Shown here piece after piece: positions 7,799-16,135 of a DNA stretch of 18,577 nucleotides. Numbering within the stretch: the first letter of the stretch is position 1; each line of letters starts with the position of its first letter. The DNA is from Spirochaetaceae bacterium. Its GTDB lineage: Bacteria; Spirochaetota; Spirochaetia; Treponematales; Breznakiellaceae. The DNA lies in contig JAISDG010000038.1 of the NCBI GenBank assembly GCA_031265015.1, positions 1-18,577 of the forward strand. The letters are read 5' to 3'. A model generated the notes under the pieces. It saw only the letters and a program-made list of their open reading frames with translations, ran no database searches and was not told where the DNA came from. A program made the position numbers and the translations under genes.

Positions 7799-9286
7799 AT
7801 GGTACAAATCGGCATCGTTTTTCTGGCGGTATTCCTGGCCCTGATGACCGGCATCGGCATTTGGGGAATGAGAAAAACAAAAACCCTGGGCGATTTTTTC
7901 CTTGGCGGAAGAACCCTGGGGCCCTGGGTTTCGGCGGCGGCCTACGGAACCTCGTATTTTTCGGCGGTGATTTTTATCGGCTTTGCGGGAACCCAGGGCT
8001 GGCAGTTCGGCCTTAACTCCCTGTGGATAGCCCTGGGCAACGCGGTAATCGGCGCCTGTCTTGCCTGGCTGGTTCTGGCCCGGCGGACCCGGCGGATGAC
8101 CCAGAACCTGGACGCCATGACCATGCCCGAATTCCTTCAGGAGCGGTACGGGGCAAAGCACCTGAAACCCCTGGCCGCGGCGGTGATCTTTTTCTTTCTC
8201 CTCCCCTACTCCGCTTCGGTGTTTAAAGGCCTGGGCCATTTGTTTGAAGCGGTCTTCGGCATTCCCTACGACATTGCCCTGCTTATCATGATAGCCTTTA
8301 CCGGAGTCTACCTGATTCTGGGAGGGTACTTCGCCATTGCCATTACCGATTTTATCCAGGGGATTATCATGTTTGCCGGCGCGGCGGTGATGATAGCTGT
8401 GATCTCCGGCAAGGGCGGCGGACTTGCCGAAATGATCGGAAAGGCCGCCGAAGCATACAGCGTACATATTCCCCCCCAAGCCCGGCCTTCCGTCCTGACC
8501 ATAGCGAGCCTGGTATTCATGACCAGCTTCGGCACCTGGGGGCTTCCCCAGATGACCCAGAAGTTCTATGCCATCAAAAACGAAAAGGTGATTCCCAAGG
8601 CGGCGCTGGTTACCACGATCTTTGCCCTGATGATCGGCGTTTCCGCCTATCTGACCGGGGCCTTCAGCCACGTATTCTTTACCGCCGAAACCGTTCCCCG
8701 GGACGCCGCGGGGGCAATCCTTTACGACCAGATTATTCCGTCCCTGCTGACGGGGCAGCTTACGGGGAACCTGCAGATCCTCCTGGCCTTGATCCTGCTT
8801 CTGGTGCTGTCGGCTTCCATGTCTACCCTGTCCAGCCTGGTACTGGTGTCGTCGTCGTCGGTGGCCATAGACCTCTATCCCGCCCGGATCGACGCGAAGA
8901 CCGGTAAAGACCGGTCGGTGGCGATGATGCGTTTTTTGTCGGCAATTTTTATCGTTATTTCGTACTTTATTTCCCGGTTTCAGATCGGCATTATCGTGTA
9001 TTTGATGTCGTTAAGCTGGGGAGTTGTTTCGGGAGCTTTTGCCGCCCCCTATATTCTGGGCCTGTATTCACGGCGGGTTACCAAGGCAGGCGCCTACGCG
9101 GGGCTGATTACCGGAGCGGCGGCGATGATCGTTCTCTTCTTTACCCTGGGCTCTTCCCGGTCCCCGCTGGCGGCGTCAATCTCCATCATTGTTCCCTTTA
9201 TCGTGGTGACCCTGGTGTCCCTGTTTACCAGGGCGCCGGACACGGAACTGGTGGACCGGGCTTTTGAGGGCGTTAAGGCCCGCTAA
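7799..9286 (+). CDS. Sodium:solute symporter (SSS family), PutP/PanF-like
   Basis: A 495-residue integral inner-membrane protein with about 13 hydrophobic helices, the usual SSS size. The N-terminus after helix 1 shows the family pattern KTLGDFFLGGRTLGPWVSA, then SYFSAVIFIGFAG, as in Na+-coupled transporters of proline, pantothenate or sugars. The helix around SASMSTLSSLVLVSSSS contains the Ser-rich segment that forms the Na2 sodium site in this family. It uses sodium-motive force for uptake; the substrate cannot be assigned. The frame is open for about 1.6 kb upstream, but that part is antisense to the helicase and glycosyltransferase genes, and the SSS homology begins at this ATG. There is no clear Shine-Dalgarno. 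A weak -10-like GATAAA lies at 7781-7786 without a convincing -35. It converges with the adenylate cyclase gene, with five bases between stops. Confidence 0.92.
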   Translation: MVQIGIVFLAVFLALMTGIGIWGMRKTKTLGDFFLGGRTLGPWVSAAAYGTSYFSAVIFIGFAGTQGWQFGLNSLWIALGNAVIGACLAWLVLARRTRRMTQNLDAMTMPEFLQERYGAKHLKPLAAAVIFFFLLPYSASVFKGLGHLFEAVFGIPYDIALLIMIAFTGVYLILGGYFAIAITDFIQGIIMFAGAAVMIAVISGKGGGLAEMIGKAAEAYSVHIPPQARPSVLTIASLVFMTSFGTWGLPQMTQKFYAIKNEKVIPKAALVTTIFALMIGVSAYLTGAFSHVFFTAETVPRDAAGAILYDQIIPSLLTGQLTGNLQILLALILLLVLSASMSTLSSLVLVSSSSVAIDLYPARIDAKTGKDRSVAMMRFLSAIFIVISYFISRFQIGIIVYLMSLSWGVVSGAFAAPYILGLYSRRVTKAGAYAGLITGAAAMIVLFFTLGSSRSPLAASISIIVPFIVVTLVSLFTRAPDTELVDRAFEGVKAR

Positions 9287-9291
9287 GGCCG

Positions 9292-12060
9292 CTACTTCTC
9301 GCTTAAATTAGTGACCCCGTCCCAATCCGTCGGAGGCGGGGCGGCGGCATACGAACGGCACCGGTCTGCGTAGAGCCGGGCCGTTCCGTCTTTTTCGTCC
9401 CCCCCGGCGATGGAAGCAAAGACCGCTTCTGCGGCGGAAAATTGCCGTTTTTCGTACAGCCCAAGAGCCTCTTCCCAGGCGGCCAGGGCTTCGCCCCGGA
9501 CAAAAGACGCCGCTTCTCCGGCATCGTCCCGCAGGCCCAGCAGTTCGTAAAGCCGTACCGGAGTGGTAATCCCCACCACCCGAATCCGGTCAAGGCTCCG
9601 GCAGATAAATTCATCCCCTATTTCGTTTTTGGTGTATTCGCTTATCAGAATGCCCCCCGTATGGTACTGCTTGTTGACCCCCTCAAGCCGGGCGGCCAGG
9701 TTGACCGCGTTTCCCATGATCGTATAGTTCATCTTGCTGGAGGTTCCCATATTGCCCACCACCATTTCGCCGGTATTGATCCCTATCCGGGTGTAGATGG
9801 GCGCGGGACTTAAACGGTCTTCCATGATAACGCGGTTTAATTCCGCTTCCGCCTTTTTCATTTCCACGGCACTGCGGCAGGCCAGGGCCGCGTGATCCTC
9901 CCGGTATACCGGGGCGCCGAAAAAGGCGATAATGGCGTCCCCTTCGTATTTATCGATGGTCCCCCTATTTGCCATGATGACGTCGCTCATTTTCGTGAGG
10001 TACCGGTTCAAAAGACGGACCAGCTGTTCAGGGTCAAGCTGTTCCGCAATGGTCGAAAAGCCCTGAATATCGGTAAAGATCGCGCTCATCTGCCGCTTGC
10101 TTCCTCCCAGCTGCAGCATCGACGGATTTGCCACCAGCTCCGTCACCACCTCTTTGGAGACATAAGTGGAAAGGGCCTTGTTGATAAACTGTTTTTCTTT
10201 TTCCGAAGCCAGATAGGAAACCAGCTCCCGGACGACCACCGCGGTAACCGCAGCCAGAACCGGCCCCAGGGGAGCGGCAAAAATACCGGTGTACCGGACC
10301 AGGATAAAACAAAGGACCCCGAAGAGAACCGCCCCCCCAATGCCCAGGCCCGCCCGGGGGGCCGGTTTAAGGCCCCGGAGGGCCAGTATCAGGAAGAGGG
10401 GCAGGACAAAACACAGGGCCGCGCTCCACAGGAGATGAAGGGGAACGATAAACGACTTCCGCAGAATCGTATCCAGCACCACCGCGTGGGTACCTACATT
10501 GACATACTCGCCGTAAAAAGGATTAACCCCGATATCTGTGGTCCCCGTATCCACCCGGCCTATGATGCAGAATTTGCCTTCAAAGGCATCCCGCAGCCGC
10601 GTTTGAAATTCCGCGTACCGTTCCGCCGCCGTTTCAAGATACCCGGCAAGCCGGGCGATGTACTCCGCTTCTTCCCGGATTATCCCGGCATCCTCCGGGT
10701 ACTCCCCTTCCAGCCTGTCCGCCAGGGCCGGCACTTTTGTTCCGGTTTCAAATTCCGCAAAGGACGCGAGCAAAGCCATAGCTTCGCCGCGAAGAGCAAG
10801 GCAGCGGCTGAACTCTTCGCCGGACTGTTCCGCCAGAGCCCGGTTCAGCGCTTCCCGGGACTCCCGGAAAAGCCCGGCGCCGCGGTAAACAACGCCGGGG
10901 ACCGGAGCAAGGCTTTCATCAAAACGGACAAAGAAAGAAAGCTCCGAGGTTTCCAGCGCTGCCAGGTACTGTTCCATCAGGGACTCCAGTTCTTCCAGCC
11001 GGGAAAAATCGGCGAAGGACACATGGGTAAAGCTGTCCCGGTAATCGGTCTCCGGCCAATCCAGCATCATCCGGCCCCGGGTATCCAGGGGAATTACCAG
11101 GTTCCGGACAGAACCGGGATCCGGGGCGTCCGCGTTTGCGGAAACGTCCACGGCCGCGGGAAACCGGACATTTTCCAGGATAAGCCGCCGTTTTTCCAGG
11201 CGGATCCGGGGATACCCCAGGTATTCCATCAGGGGGGCAAAGGCAAGCTGGAGGTAAAAGCTGTCGTAGACCTTTTGGACCAGGAAGATCCGCCGCCGGA
11301 CCCCGTCGGAGTCGATATCAACATTGGTAAACCCCGCGCCCCGGGCCGCTTCGGCAAAGGAGGGGACGGCCGGAAGGATGTCCGCGTAAGAGCCCCCCCG
11401 GGCGCCGGGAGCGGCGTCTACCGGATAGGCGAATTGTTCTTCCGCCAGGGAGCGCCGCCGGGCCTGTTCCCCCGTCAGGGCCTGGGTCTGCAGGTTGAGG
11501 GTGGCCCAGGTCCGGCCGAACAGGGCCGAAGCCTGGGTCAGATACACGTCGTTGTCCCGGGCTATGCCCGACGCCTTTTGAAGGAGATCCTCCCCGCCGG
11601 AACGGATCAGGTCAAGCAGTTCCGCCTCATACCGGCTTTCCTCCTCCCGGCTAATCCGGCCGCTTCGCAGCGCCCCCAGCAGGTCCGAAACATTGCCGCC
11701 GATTTCCGAAAAGGTCCGCTCAAAATCCCCGGGGAAGTCCCGGTCAAAATAGACCTCGTCTATCCCCCTCGGCCCTTTGTCGATAAACTCAATATCCAGT
11801 ATCGCCGCCAGGGCCCCGTATTCCTTAAGCCGAAGAAAGCCGCCGGCCATTATTGACCGGGGCCAGGGAAAGACCCCGTTATACGCAACGGCCGTATCGT
11901 CCACGTCCAGAAACACCACGTTGTCAATCCGTTCCCTGCGGGGCCTGCCCCGGAGAAAAAAGTCGTAGACCCGCTCTTCCAGCGGAGGAAGCGCGCCCAG
12001 CGCGTAGAGCAGGGCAAAAAAAGCCCCCGCGGCCAAAGCGGCAAAAATGTTTTTTAACAT
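9292..12060 (-). CDS. Membrane adenylate cyclase, CHASE2 sensor plus class III cyclase domain
   Basis: A 922-residue enzyme making cAMP from ATP. An N-terminal membrane helix (about 5-24) is followed by an extracytoplasmic CHASE2 domain: AAILDIEFID (85-94), FTNVDIDSDGVRRRIFLV (244-261), and KFCIIGRVDTGTTDIGV (496-512) through NVGTHAVVLDTILRK (521-535). A Glu/Ala-rich helical insert of about 140 residues (350-490) splits the CHASE2 fold. Three membrane helices follow (about 537-560, 571-592, 594-616), then a linker and the cyclase domain (about 655-845). Catalytic residues are complete: metal ligands Asp664 and Asp708, adenine-selecting Lys704 and Thr780, and transition-state Asn787 and Arg791. 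A tail of about 75 residues looks helical. ATG 12060 has AAAAGGAG eight bases upstream. It lies downstream of truB with its own likely promoter. The stimulus is unknown. Confidence 0.95.
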   Translation of the reverse strand: MLKNIFAALAAGAFFALLYALGALPPLEERVYDFFLRGRPRRERIDNVVFLDVDDTAVAYNGVFPWPRSIMAGGFLRLKEYGALAAILDIEFIDKGPRGIDEVYFDRDFPGDFERTFSEIGGNVSDLLGALRSGRISREEESRYEAELLDLIRSGGEDLLQKASGIARDNDVYLTQASALFGRTWATLNLQTQALTGEQARRRSLAEEQFAYPVDAAPGARGGSYADILPAVPSFAEAARGAGFTNVDIDSDGVRRRIFLVQKVYDSFYLQLAFAPLMEYLGYPRIRLEKRRLILENVRFPAAVDVSANADAPDPGSVRNLVIPLDTRGRMMLDWPETDYRDSFTHVSFADFSRLEELESLMEQYLAALETSELSFFVRFDESLAPVPGVVYRGAGLFRESREALNRALAEQSGEEFSRCLALRGEAMALLASFAEFETGTKVPALADRLEGEYPEDAGIIREEAEYIARLAGYLETAAERYAEFQTRLRDAFEGKFCIIGRVDTGTTDIGVNPFYGEYVNVGTHAVVLDTILRKSFIVPLHLLWSAALCFVLPLFLILALRGLKPAPRAGLGIGGAVLFGVLCFILVRYTGIFAAPLGPVLAAVTAVVVRELVSYLASEKEKQFINKALSTYVSKEVVTELVANPSMLQLGGSKRQMSAIFTDIQGFSTIAEQLDPEQLVRLLNRYLTKMSDVIMANRGTIDKYEGDAIIAFFGAPVYREDHAALACRSAVEMKKAEAELNRVIMEDRLSPAPIYTRIGINTGEMVVGNMGTSSKMNYTIMGNAVNLAARLEGVNKQYHTGGILISEYTKNEIGDEFICRSLDRIRVVGITTPVRLYELLGLRDDAGEAASFVRGEALAAWEEALGLYEKRQFSAAEAVFASIAGGDEKDGTARLYADRCRSYAAAPPPTDWDGVTNLSEK

Positions 12061-12081
12061 GGACGGCGCTCCTTTTCCCGG

Positions 12082-12110
12082 GATATACTTAAGCTGCGGT
12101 TAGTGAGCAA
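12082..12110 (-). promoter_or_regulatory. Possible promoter of the adenylate cyclase gene
   Basis: Minus strand: TTGCTC (12110-12105), 17-base spacer, TATATC (12087-12082), in the 138-bp gap between truB and the cyclase. Both boxes are imperfect. I see no convincing terminator for the truB operon in the same gap, so some cyclase transcription may be read-through. Confidence 0.35.
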
Positions 12111-12198
12111 ATTACTGCCTCCTCAATAGCGAATGTCCGAGGCCCGCGGTCAAAAAGATCTCCCCTTTCCCGCCGGGTTCGCCCTACGCTCTCCAAAT

Positions 12199-13200
12199 TT
12201 ACCCGCCGGAAGCGACGTACCCGTAACTCCAAAGGCCGTCTCTTTTTTCCACCAGCGCCGCCAGGGAACCGCTGTAAAAGAGGGCCGCTGAAATCAGCGG
12301 CGCCGGGATTGGCACTTCCGACGCTCTATCCTCCAGGAACCGCAGGGAGCCGCCATGGGAAACCGCCGCCGCTTCTTTTTCACCGATGTCCAGGCAGGAT
12401 ATGCCCAGACGGGCAAAAAGTTCCGGGGTTAAGGGAATAAGGGCCTTTCTGAGCGGTTCGAGTTCACTTTCAGAACCGGCACGGGAAATGTCCTGTCCGG
12501 CATCTTCCGGACCGGGCACGGAGAGGGCTTCGTCCAGGGAAAAGCCGCCCACCGCCGTCCGGGTCAGGGAAAGGAGGTGGGCCCTGGACCCCAGGGCCAG
12601 GGCAATGTCCCGGGCCAGGGAACGGATGTAGGTTCCCGCCGAGCAGCGGACTTCCAGTTCCGCCAGGGGAGGGGTCCAGTCCAGGAGCTCCAGGCTGTAG
12701 ATAGTGACGGGCCGTTCTTTCATGACAAGTTTGGCGGAATCCCCGGCCGGGCGGAGCGAAGGGGACCGGGCAAGCTTATAGGCCCGGACGCCGTCGACAT
12801 GAACCGCGGAAAAAAGGGGAGGCGCCTGCATGATGCCGCCGGTAAACCGGGGCAGAATATGTTCCAGCGCCGCCCGTTCCGGAACCGGCCCCGCGGCAAT
12901 GACAGCCCCTTCGGGGTCCAGGGTATCGGTTTCTTCCCCGAATTTAACCGTCGCCCGGTACCGCTTGTCGCAGCCGGAAAACCGGGAAGCAAGCTTTACC
13001 GCCGGACCCGCCAGAACGACCAAAAGCCCCCGGGCAAATTTGTCCAGCGTTCCGGTATGGCAGACCTTCCCGGTGGCAAAGGCTTTTTTGACAGGGAAAA
13101 GGCTTTCAAAAGAAGTTTGGCCCGGATTCTTGTTCAGCAGCAGGCAGCCTTCATAGGGCTTTGTTGTACGGCTGGCAGGAATTCCGGAACGGCCGGTCAT
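12199..13200 (-). CDS. truB: tRNA pseudouridine(55) synthase TruB
   Basis: A 333-residue enzyme converting U55 of the tRNA T-loop to pseudouridine. Near the N-terminus is GCLLLNKNPGQTSF (18-31), the TruB lead-in motif. The catalytic loop is HTGTLDKFARGLL (48-60) with nucleophile Asp53; most bacteria have GHTGTLDP here, so Cys47 for Gly and Lys54 for Pro are deviations. RYRATVKFGEETDTLDPEG, FTGGIMQAPPLFSAVHVDGVRAYKLAR and CSAGTYIRSLARDIALALG follow in normal order, the last providing the active-site Arg/Asp region. A C-terminal RNA-binding region follows (LSLTRTAVGGFSLDEA onward). I chose ATG 13200, which has GGGGAG nine bases before it; an alternative TTG at 13221 overlaps the rbfA stop. It is the last gene of the rimP-nusA-infB-rbfA-truB operon. 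Confidence 0.93.
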   Translation of the reverse strand: MTGRSGIPASRTTKPYEGCLLLNKNPGQTSFESLFPVKKAFATGKVCHTGTLDKFARGLLVVLAGPAVKLASRFSGCDKRYRATVKFGEETDTLDPEGAVIAAGPVPERAALEHILPRFTGGIMQAPPLFSAVHVDGVRAYKLARSPSLRPAGDSAKLVMKERPVTIYSLELLDWTPPLAELEVRCSAGTYIRSLARDIALALGSRAHLLSLTRTAVGGFSLDEALSVPGPEDAGQDISRAGSESELEPLRKALIPLTPELFARLGISCLDIGEKEAAAVSHGGSLRFLEDRASEVPIPAPLISAALFYSGSLAALVEKRDGLWSYGYVASGG

Positions 13201-13217
13201 TTTTTGTCCGCTCCCCG

Positions 13218-13580
13218 TCAACGGGCGTTTCCGCCGCTTACCAGATGTTCGATCCGTTGTACCAGCTCGAACCCTTCCCTGATACCCGTATCTTCGTGAA
13301 AACGCAGATGAGGGGTGGCTCTGATGCGCATGGTCTTCGCCAGCTGGGCCTGGATAAAACCCGCCGCGCTTTGCAGCCCCGCCACGCCCCGGGCAAGCCC
13401 CGCTTCGGTCTTATAGCTTGAAACAAACACATCCGCATAGGCCAGGTCCCGGGACACCTCCACCCTGGTGACGGAAAGAAAGGTATCCACCCTGGGATCC
13501 TTTATCCTTCCCTCGACAATGAGTTCCCCTATTTTTTCCCGGATAAGGCTTCCTACCCTGCTGGTTCTGAAGGACGTCAT
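13218..13580 (-). CDS. rbfA: 30S ribosome-binding factor RbfA
   Basis: A 120-residue KH-fold protein that binds the immature 30S subunit and helps 16S rRNA 5' end maturation. The sequence has the family layout: an N-terminal helix (SLIREKIGELIVEGRIKDPRV), a central strand region with VTRVEVSRDLAYADVFVS, and RATPHLRFHEDTGIREG, the typical C-terminal strand with the P.L.F..D pattern. The length is normal. ATG 13580 is four bases after the infB stop, with no strong Shine-Dalgarno, so translational coupling to infB is likely. The stop lies just upstream of truB. Confidence 0.93.
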   Translation of the reverse strand: MTSFRTSRVGSLIREKIGELIVEGRIKDPRVDTFLSVTRVEVSRDLAYADVFVSSYKTEAGLARGVAGLQSAAGFIQAQLAKTMRIRATPHLRFHEDTGIREGFELVQRIEHLVSGGNAR

Positions 13581-13584
13581 CGCT

Positions 13585-16062
13585 TTAGCCGGTTAGCTTT
13601 CTTGCCACTTCCACAATTTCAAAGGCCTCCAATTGATCCCCTATCCGGACGTCGTCGAAATTTTCCAGACCCAGGCCGCATTCAAAACCCGACGCCACTT
13701 CCCGGACATCGTCTTTAAAGCGCCGGAGGCTGGCGATTTTTCCGGTATGGACCACGATGCCTTCCCGGATCACGTTAACCTGAACGCCGCGTTTGAGCGC
13801 GCCGGTAAGAACATAGCAGCCCGCAATCACCCCCGCCTTGGGAACCTTGAAGGTTTCCCGCACTTCCAGGGTAGCGATAACCTCTTCTTTGGTATCGGGC
13901 TTGAGCATCCCTTCCAGGGCCTGCTGTATTTCTTCCACCGCCTTGTAGATGATGTTGTACTTGCGGACATCCACCTTTTCCTGATCCGCCAGGGCCTTTG
14001 CCTTGGGGGTGGGCCTTACGTTAAAGCCGATGATGATCGCGTTGGAGGCAATGGCCAGGTCCACGTCCCCTTCGTTGATTGCTCCCGGCAGGGCCTGGAT
14101 CACGTGGAGCCGGACTTCCTTGTTGGAAAGTTTTTCCAGGCTGGACCGGAGGGCTTCCGCGGAACCCTGGACATCGGCCTTGATGATAACTTTGAGTTCC
14201 TGGATGGCGCCGTCGGTGATCGTTTCGTGAAGGTTGTCCAGGGTGATTTTTCTGATATTCTTCGCGTCTTCAAAGCGCTTGAGTTCCTGCCGTTTCGCGG
14301 ACACCCCCCGGGCGCTCCGTTCGTCATCCACCACCTGAAGGGGATCCCCCGCGTTGGGAATGCCTTCGAAACCCAGGACTTCCACCGGCATGGCGGGAGT
14401 CGCCTTTTCCGCCCGCTCTCCCTTGTCGTTAAAGAGGGCCCTGACCTTGCCGGGCCAGATCCCCGCGACAAAGGAATCCCCCACCTTAAGGGTTCCCTTT
14501 TCTATCATCACCGTAGCCACCACCCCGCGGCCGTGATCGATCCGGGATTCCAGGACCTTTCCTTCCGCGCTGCGGTCATAGTTCGCCTTCAAATCAAGAA
14601 TCTCCGCCTGCAGCAAAATGGCGTCTATCAGTTTGTCGATCCCTTCTTTCTTTAAAGCCGAAAGCTCCACAAACATCGTCTGGCCGCCCCAGTCTTCGGG
14701 CATCAGCCCCAGATCGGAAAGCTGGCTTTTTACCTTGTCGGGATTAGCTTCGGGTTTGTCGATTTTGTTAACCGCCACAATAATGGGGACATCCGCTTCC
14801 TTGGCGTGGTTAATCGCCTCGATGGTCTGGGGCATAACGCCGTCGTCGGCGGCTACCACCAGAATGACGATATCCGTTACCTGAGCGCCCCGGGCCCGCA
14901 TACGGGTAAAGGCTTCGTGGCCGGGGGTGTCAAGGAAGGCGATTTTCCCCTGGGGGGTTTCCACCATGTAGGCGCCGATGTGCTGGGTAATGCCCCCGAA
15001 TTCCCCGGATACCACGTCGGCGCTGCGGATCGCGTCCAGCAGTTTGGTTTTGCCGTGGTCCACATGGCCCATGACGGTAACCACCGGGGGCCGGCTTTCC
15101 ATGGTAGCCTCGTCGTCGGAGCCGGTATCGATAACCGTTTCTTCGTAGAGGCTGACGATATTGACGTCCGCCCCGAATTCCGCCGCCAGCAGGGTAGCGG
15201 TCTCGGCGTCGATCTGCTGGTTGATGGTAACCATCATCCCCATACTCATAAGCTTCTGAATTAAATCGGAAGCCTTCAGGTTCATTTTTTTGGCCAGCTC
15301 CGAAACGGAAATAACCTCCATAATGTCGATAGACCTGGGGACCGGGTTTGCCGTATGGGCAATTTTTTTCTTGGTCTGGAGGAGTTTTTCCTCCATTTCC
15401 TGTTCTTTTCTCTGATAAACGGTTTTCTTGGCTTTAAAGGATTTTTTTACCGGACCCTTGCCGTCCAGAACAGGCGGAGGCCCTCCGGGACCTCCTCCGG
15501 GCCTTCCCCTGGGGGCAAAGCCCCCGGCCGGCCGGGGCCCCTGGGGTCCCGGCCGTACTCCCGGCGCCCCCGGACGGGGGGGGCGGGAAAAGGGGGGCCT
15601 GCCGGAACCGGCGGGCCTTTCCCCGCTCCTGTTGCCCACGGGCCGGCCGCCGACCCTGCCCGCGGCCCCAACCGGACGCTGGGCAAAAACGGACGATTCC
15701 CCGACGGGCCGGCCGCCGACCCTGCCTGCGGCCCCAACCGGACGCTGGGTAACGGGCATGGACCACGCCGTTTTTTCCGCGGGTTTTTTGATTTCCGGCG
15801 TTTCCTTCGGCTCGTCTTGATCGGAAGGGCTTTTTGCCTTTGGTTCCTGAACCTGAACGGACACTACCTTTGGCTGGACGGTTTTTTTAACCGCCGCCGG
15901 AACGGGGGGTTTTTTCTTGACCACAATTACCTTGCGGCGCTCCCCCTGTTCCGGCGTCACCGGTTTGGCCGCCGCCGGGTCCGCCGGCTTCGGCGTTTCC
16001 CCACTGCTTTTGGCATGCTTAATGAGTTCAACCTTGGGTTTATTGTCTAATTCTTCAGCCAT
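13585..16062 (-). CDS. infB: Translation initiation factor IF-2
   Basis: An 825-residue GTPase that brings initiator fMet-tRNA to the 30S subunit and promotes subunit joining. Residues 1-200 are low-complexity, rich in Pro, Gly, Arg and Lys, with an internal duplication (QRPVGAAGRVGGRPVG twice, 106-121 and 128-143). A basic helical linker (about 205-235) is followed by the IF2-N subdomain (IMEVISVSELAKKMNLKASD). The G domain shows GHVDHGKT (332-339), GGITQHIG (356-363), DTPGHE (378-383) and NKID (432-435). Domains II to IV follow, including the IF2 C-terminal tRNA-binding region (VRIGDQLEAFEIVEVAR). The start ATG 16062 has AAGGTGG just upstream. It is 67 bp downstream of nusA, a gap holding a hairpin, and overlaps no other gene. 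Confidence 0.97.
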   Translation of the reverse strand: MAEELDNKPKVELIKHAKSSGETPKPADPAAAKPVTPEQGERRKVIVVKKKPPVPAAVKKTVQPKVVSVQVQEPKAKSPSDQDEPKETPEIKKPAEKTAWSMPVTQRPVGAAGRVGGRPVGESSVFAQRPVGAAGRVGGRPVGNRSGERPAGSGRPPFSRPPRPGAPGVRPGPQGPRPAGGFAPRGRPGGGPGGPPPVLDGKGPVKKSFKAKKTVYQRKEQEMEEKLLQTKKKIAHTANPVPRSIDIMEVISVSELAKKMNLKASDLIQKLMSMGMMVTINQQIDAETATLLAAEFGADVNIVSLYEETVIDTGSDDEATMESRPPVVTVMGHVDHGKTKLLDAIRSADVVSGEFGGITQHIGAYMVETPQGKIAFLDTPGHEAFTRMRARGAQVTDIVILVVAADDGVMPQTIEAINHAKEADVPIIVAVNKIDKPEANPDKVKSQLSDLGLMPEDWGGQTMFVELSALKKEGIDKLIDAILLQAEILDLKANYDRSAEGKVLESRIDHGRGVVATVMIEKGTLKVGDSFVAGIWPGKVRALFNDKGERAEKATPAMPVEVLGFEGIPNAGDPLQVVDDERSARGVSAKRQELKRFEDAKNIRKITLDNLHETITDGAIQELKVIIKADVQGSAEALRSSLEKLSNKEVRLHVIQALPGAINEGDVDLAIASNAIIIGFNVRPTPKAKALADQEKVDVRKYNIIYKAVEEIQQALEGMLKPDTKEEVIATLEVRETFKVPKAGVIAGCYVLTGALKRGVQVNVIREGIVVHTGKIASLRRFKDDVREVASGFECGLGLENFDDVRIGDQLEAFEIVEVARKLTG
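15638..15749 (-). repeat. In-frame 66-bp-period duplication inside infB
   Basis: Positions 15638-15683 and 15704-15749 are 46-bp direct repeats with one difference (C at 15661, T at 15727). The period is 66 bp, 22 codons, so the frame of infB is kept. It doubles a QRPVGAAGRVGGRPVG segment in the disordered N-terminus. Confidence 0.95.
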
Positions 16063-16079
16063 GTTCCACCTTGTTCGCA

Positions 16080-16098
16080 GGCAGGTTTACGGCCTGCC
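16080..16098 (-). other. Hairpin upstream of infB
   Basis: In the nusA-infB gap the minus-strand RNA can form a stem GGCAGG/CCTGCC (16098-16093 with 16085-16080) and loop CCGTAAA. It ends 17 bases before the infB start and just before its ribosome binding site. There is no U-run, so it is not a terminator; an RNA-binding or processing site is possible. Confidence 0.5.
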
Positions 16099-16117
16099 AT
16101 AAAATCCATACCTCACA

Positions 16118-16135
16118 GAACGACCGCGGTCATTC
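16118..16135 (-). other. Inverted repeat across the nusA stop codon
   Basis: Minus-strand RNA GAAUGAC-CGCG-GUCGUUC forms a 7-bp stem (one G-U pair) with a four-base loop, exactly over the nusA UGA at 16132-16130. The inner GACCGCGGTC is a perfect palindrome. It is not followed by a U-run. It may be chance, or a processing or coupling element. Confidence 0.4.

Noticed and set aside
9281..9294. GGCC-CGCTAA-GGCC at the convergent symporter/cyclase ends as a shared terminator
   Set aside because: It is a four-base stem with no T-run on either strand.
9892..11856. 654-codon open frame on the + strand opposite the adenylate cyclase gene
   Set aside because: It is antisense to a gene with complete cyclase and CHASE2 motifs. 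The composition is Pro/Gly/Arg/Gln-rich, as expected from reading GC-biased third codon positions backwards, and no domain is recognisable.
12577..13299. + strand frames opposite truB, and similar frames opposite infB (13633-14655, 15355-16050)
   Set aside because: They are mirror frames of conserved genes in GC-rich DNA, with no family resemblance.
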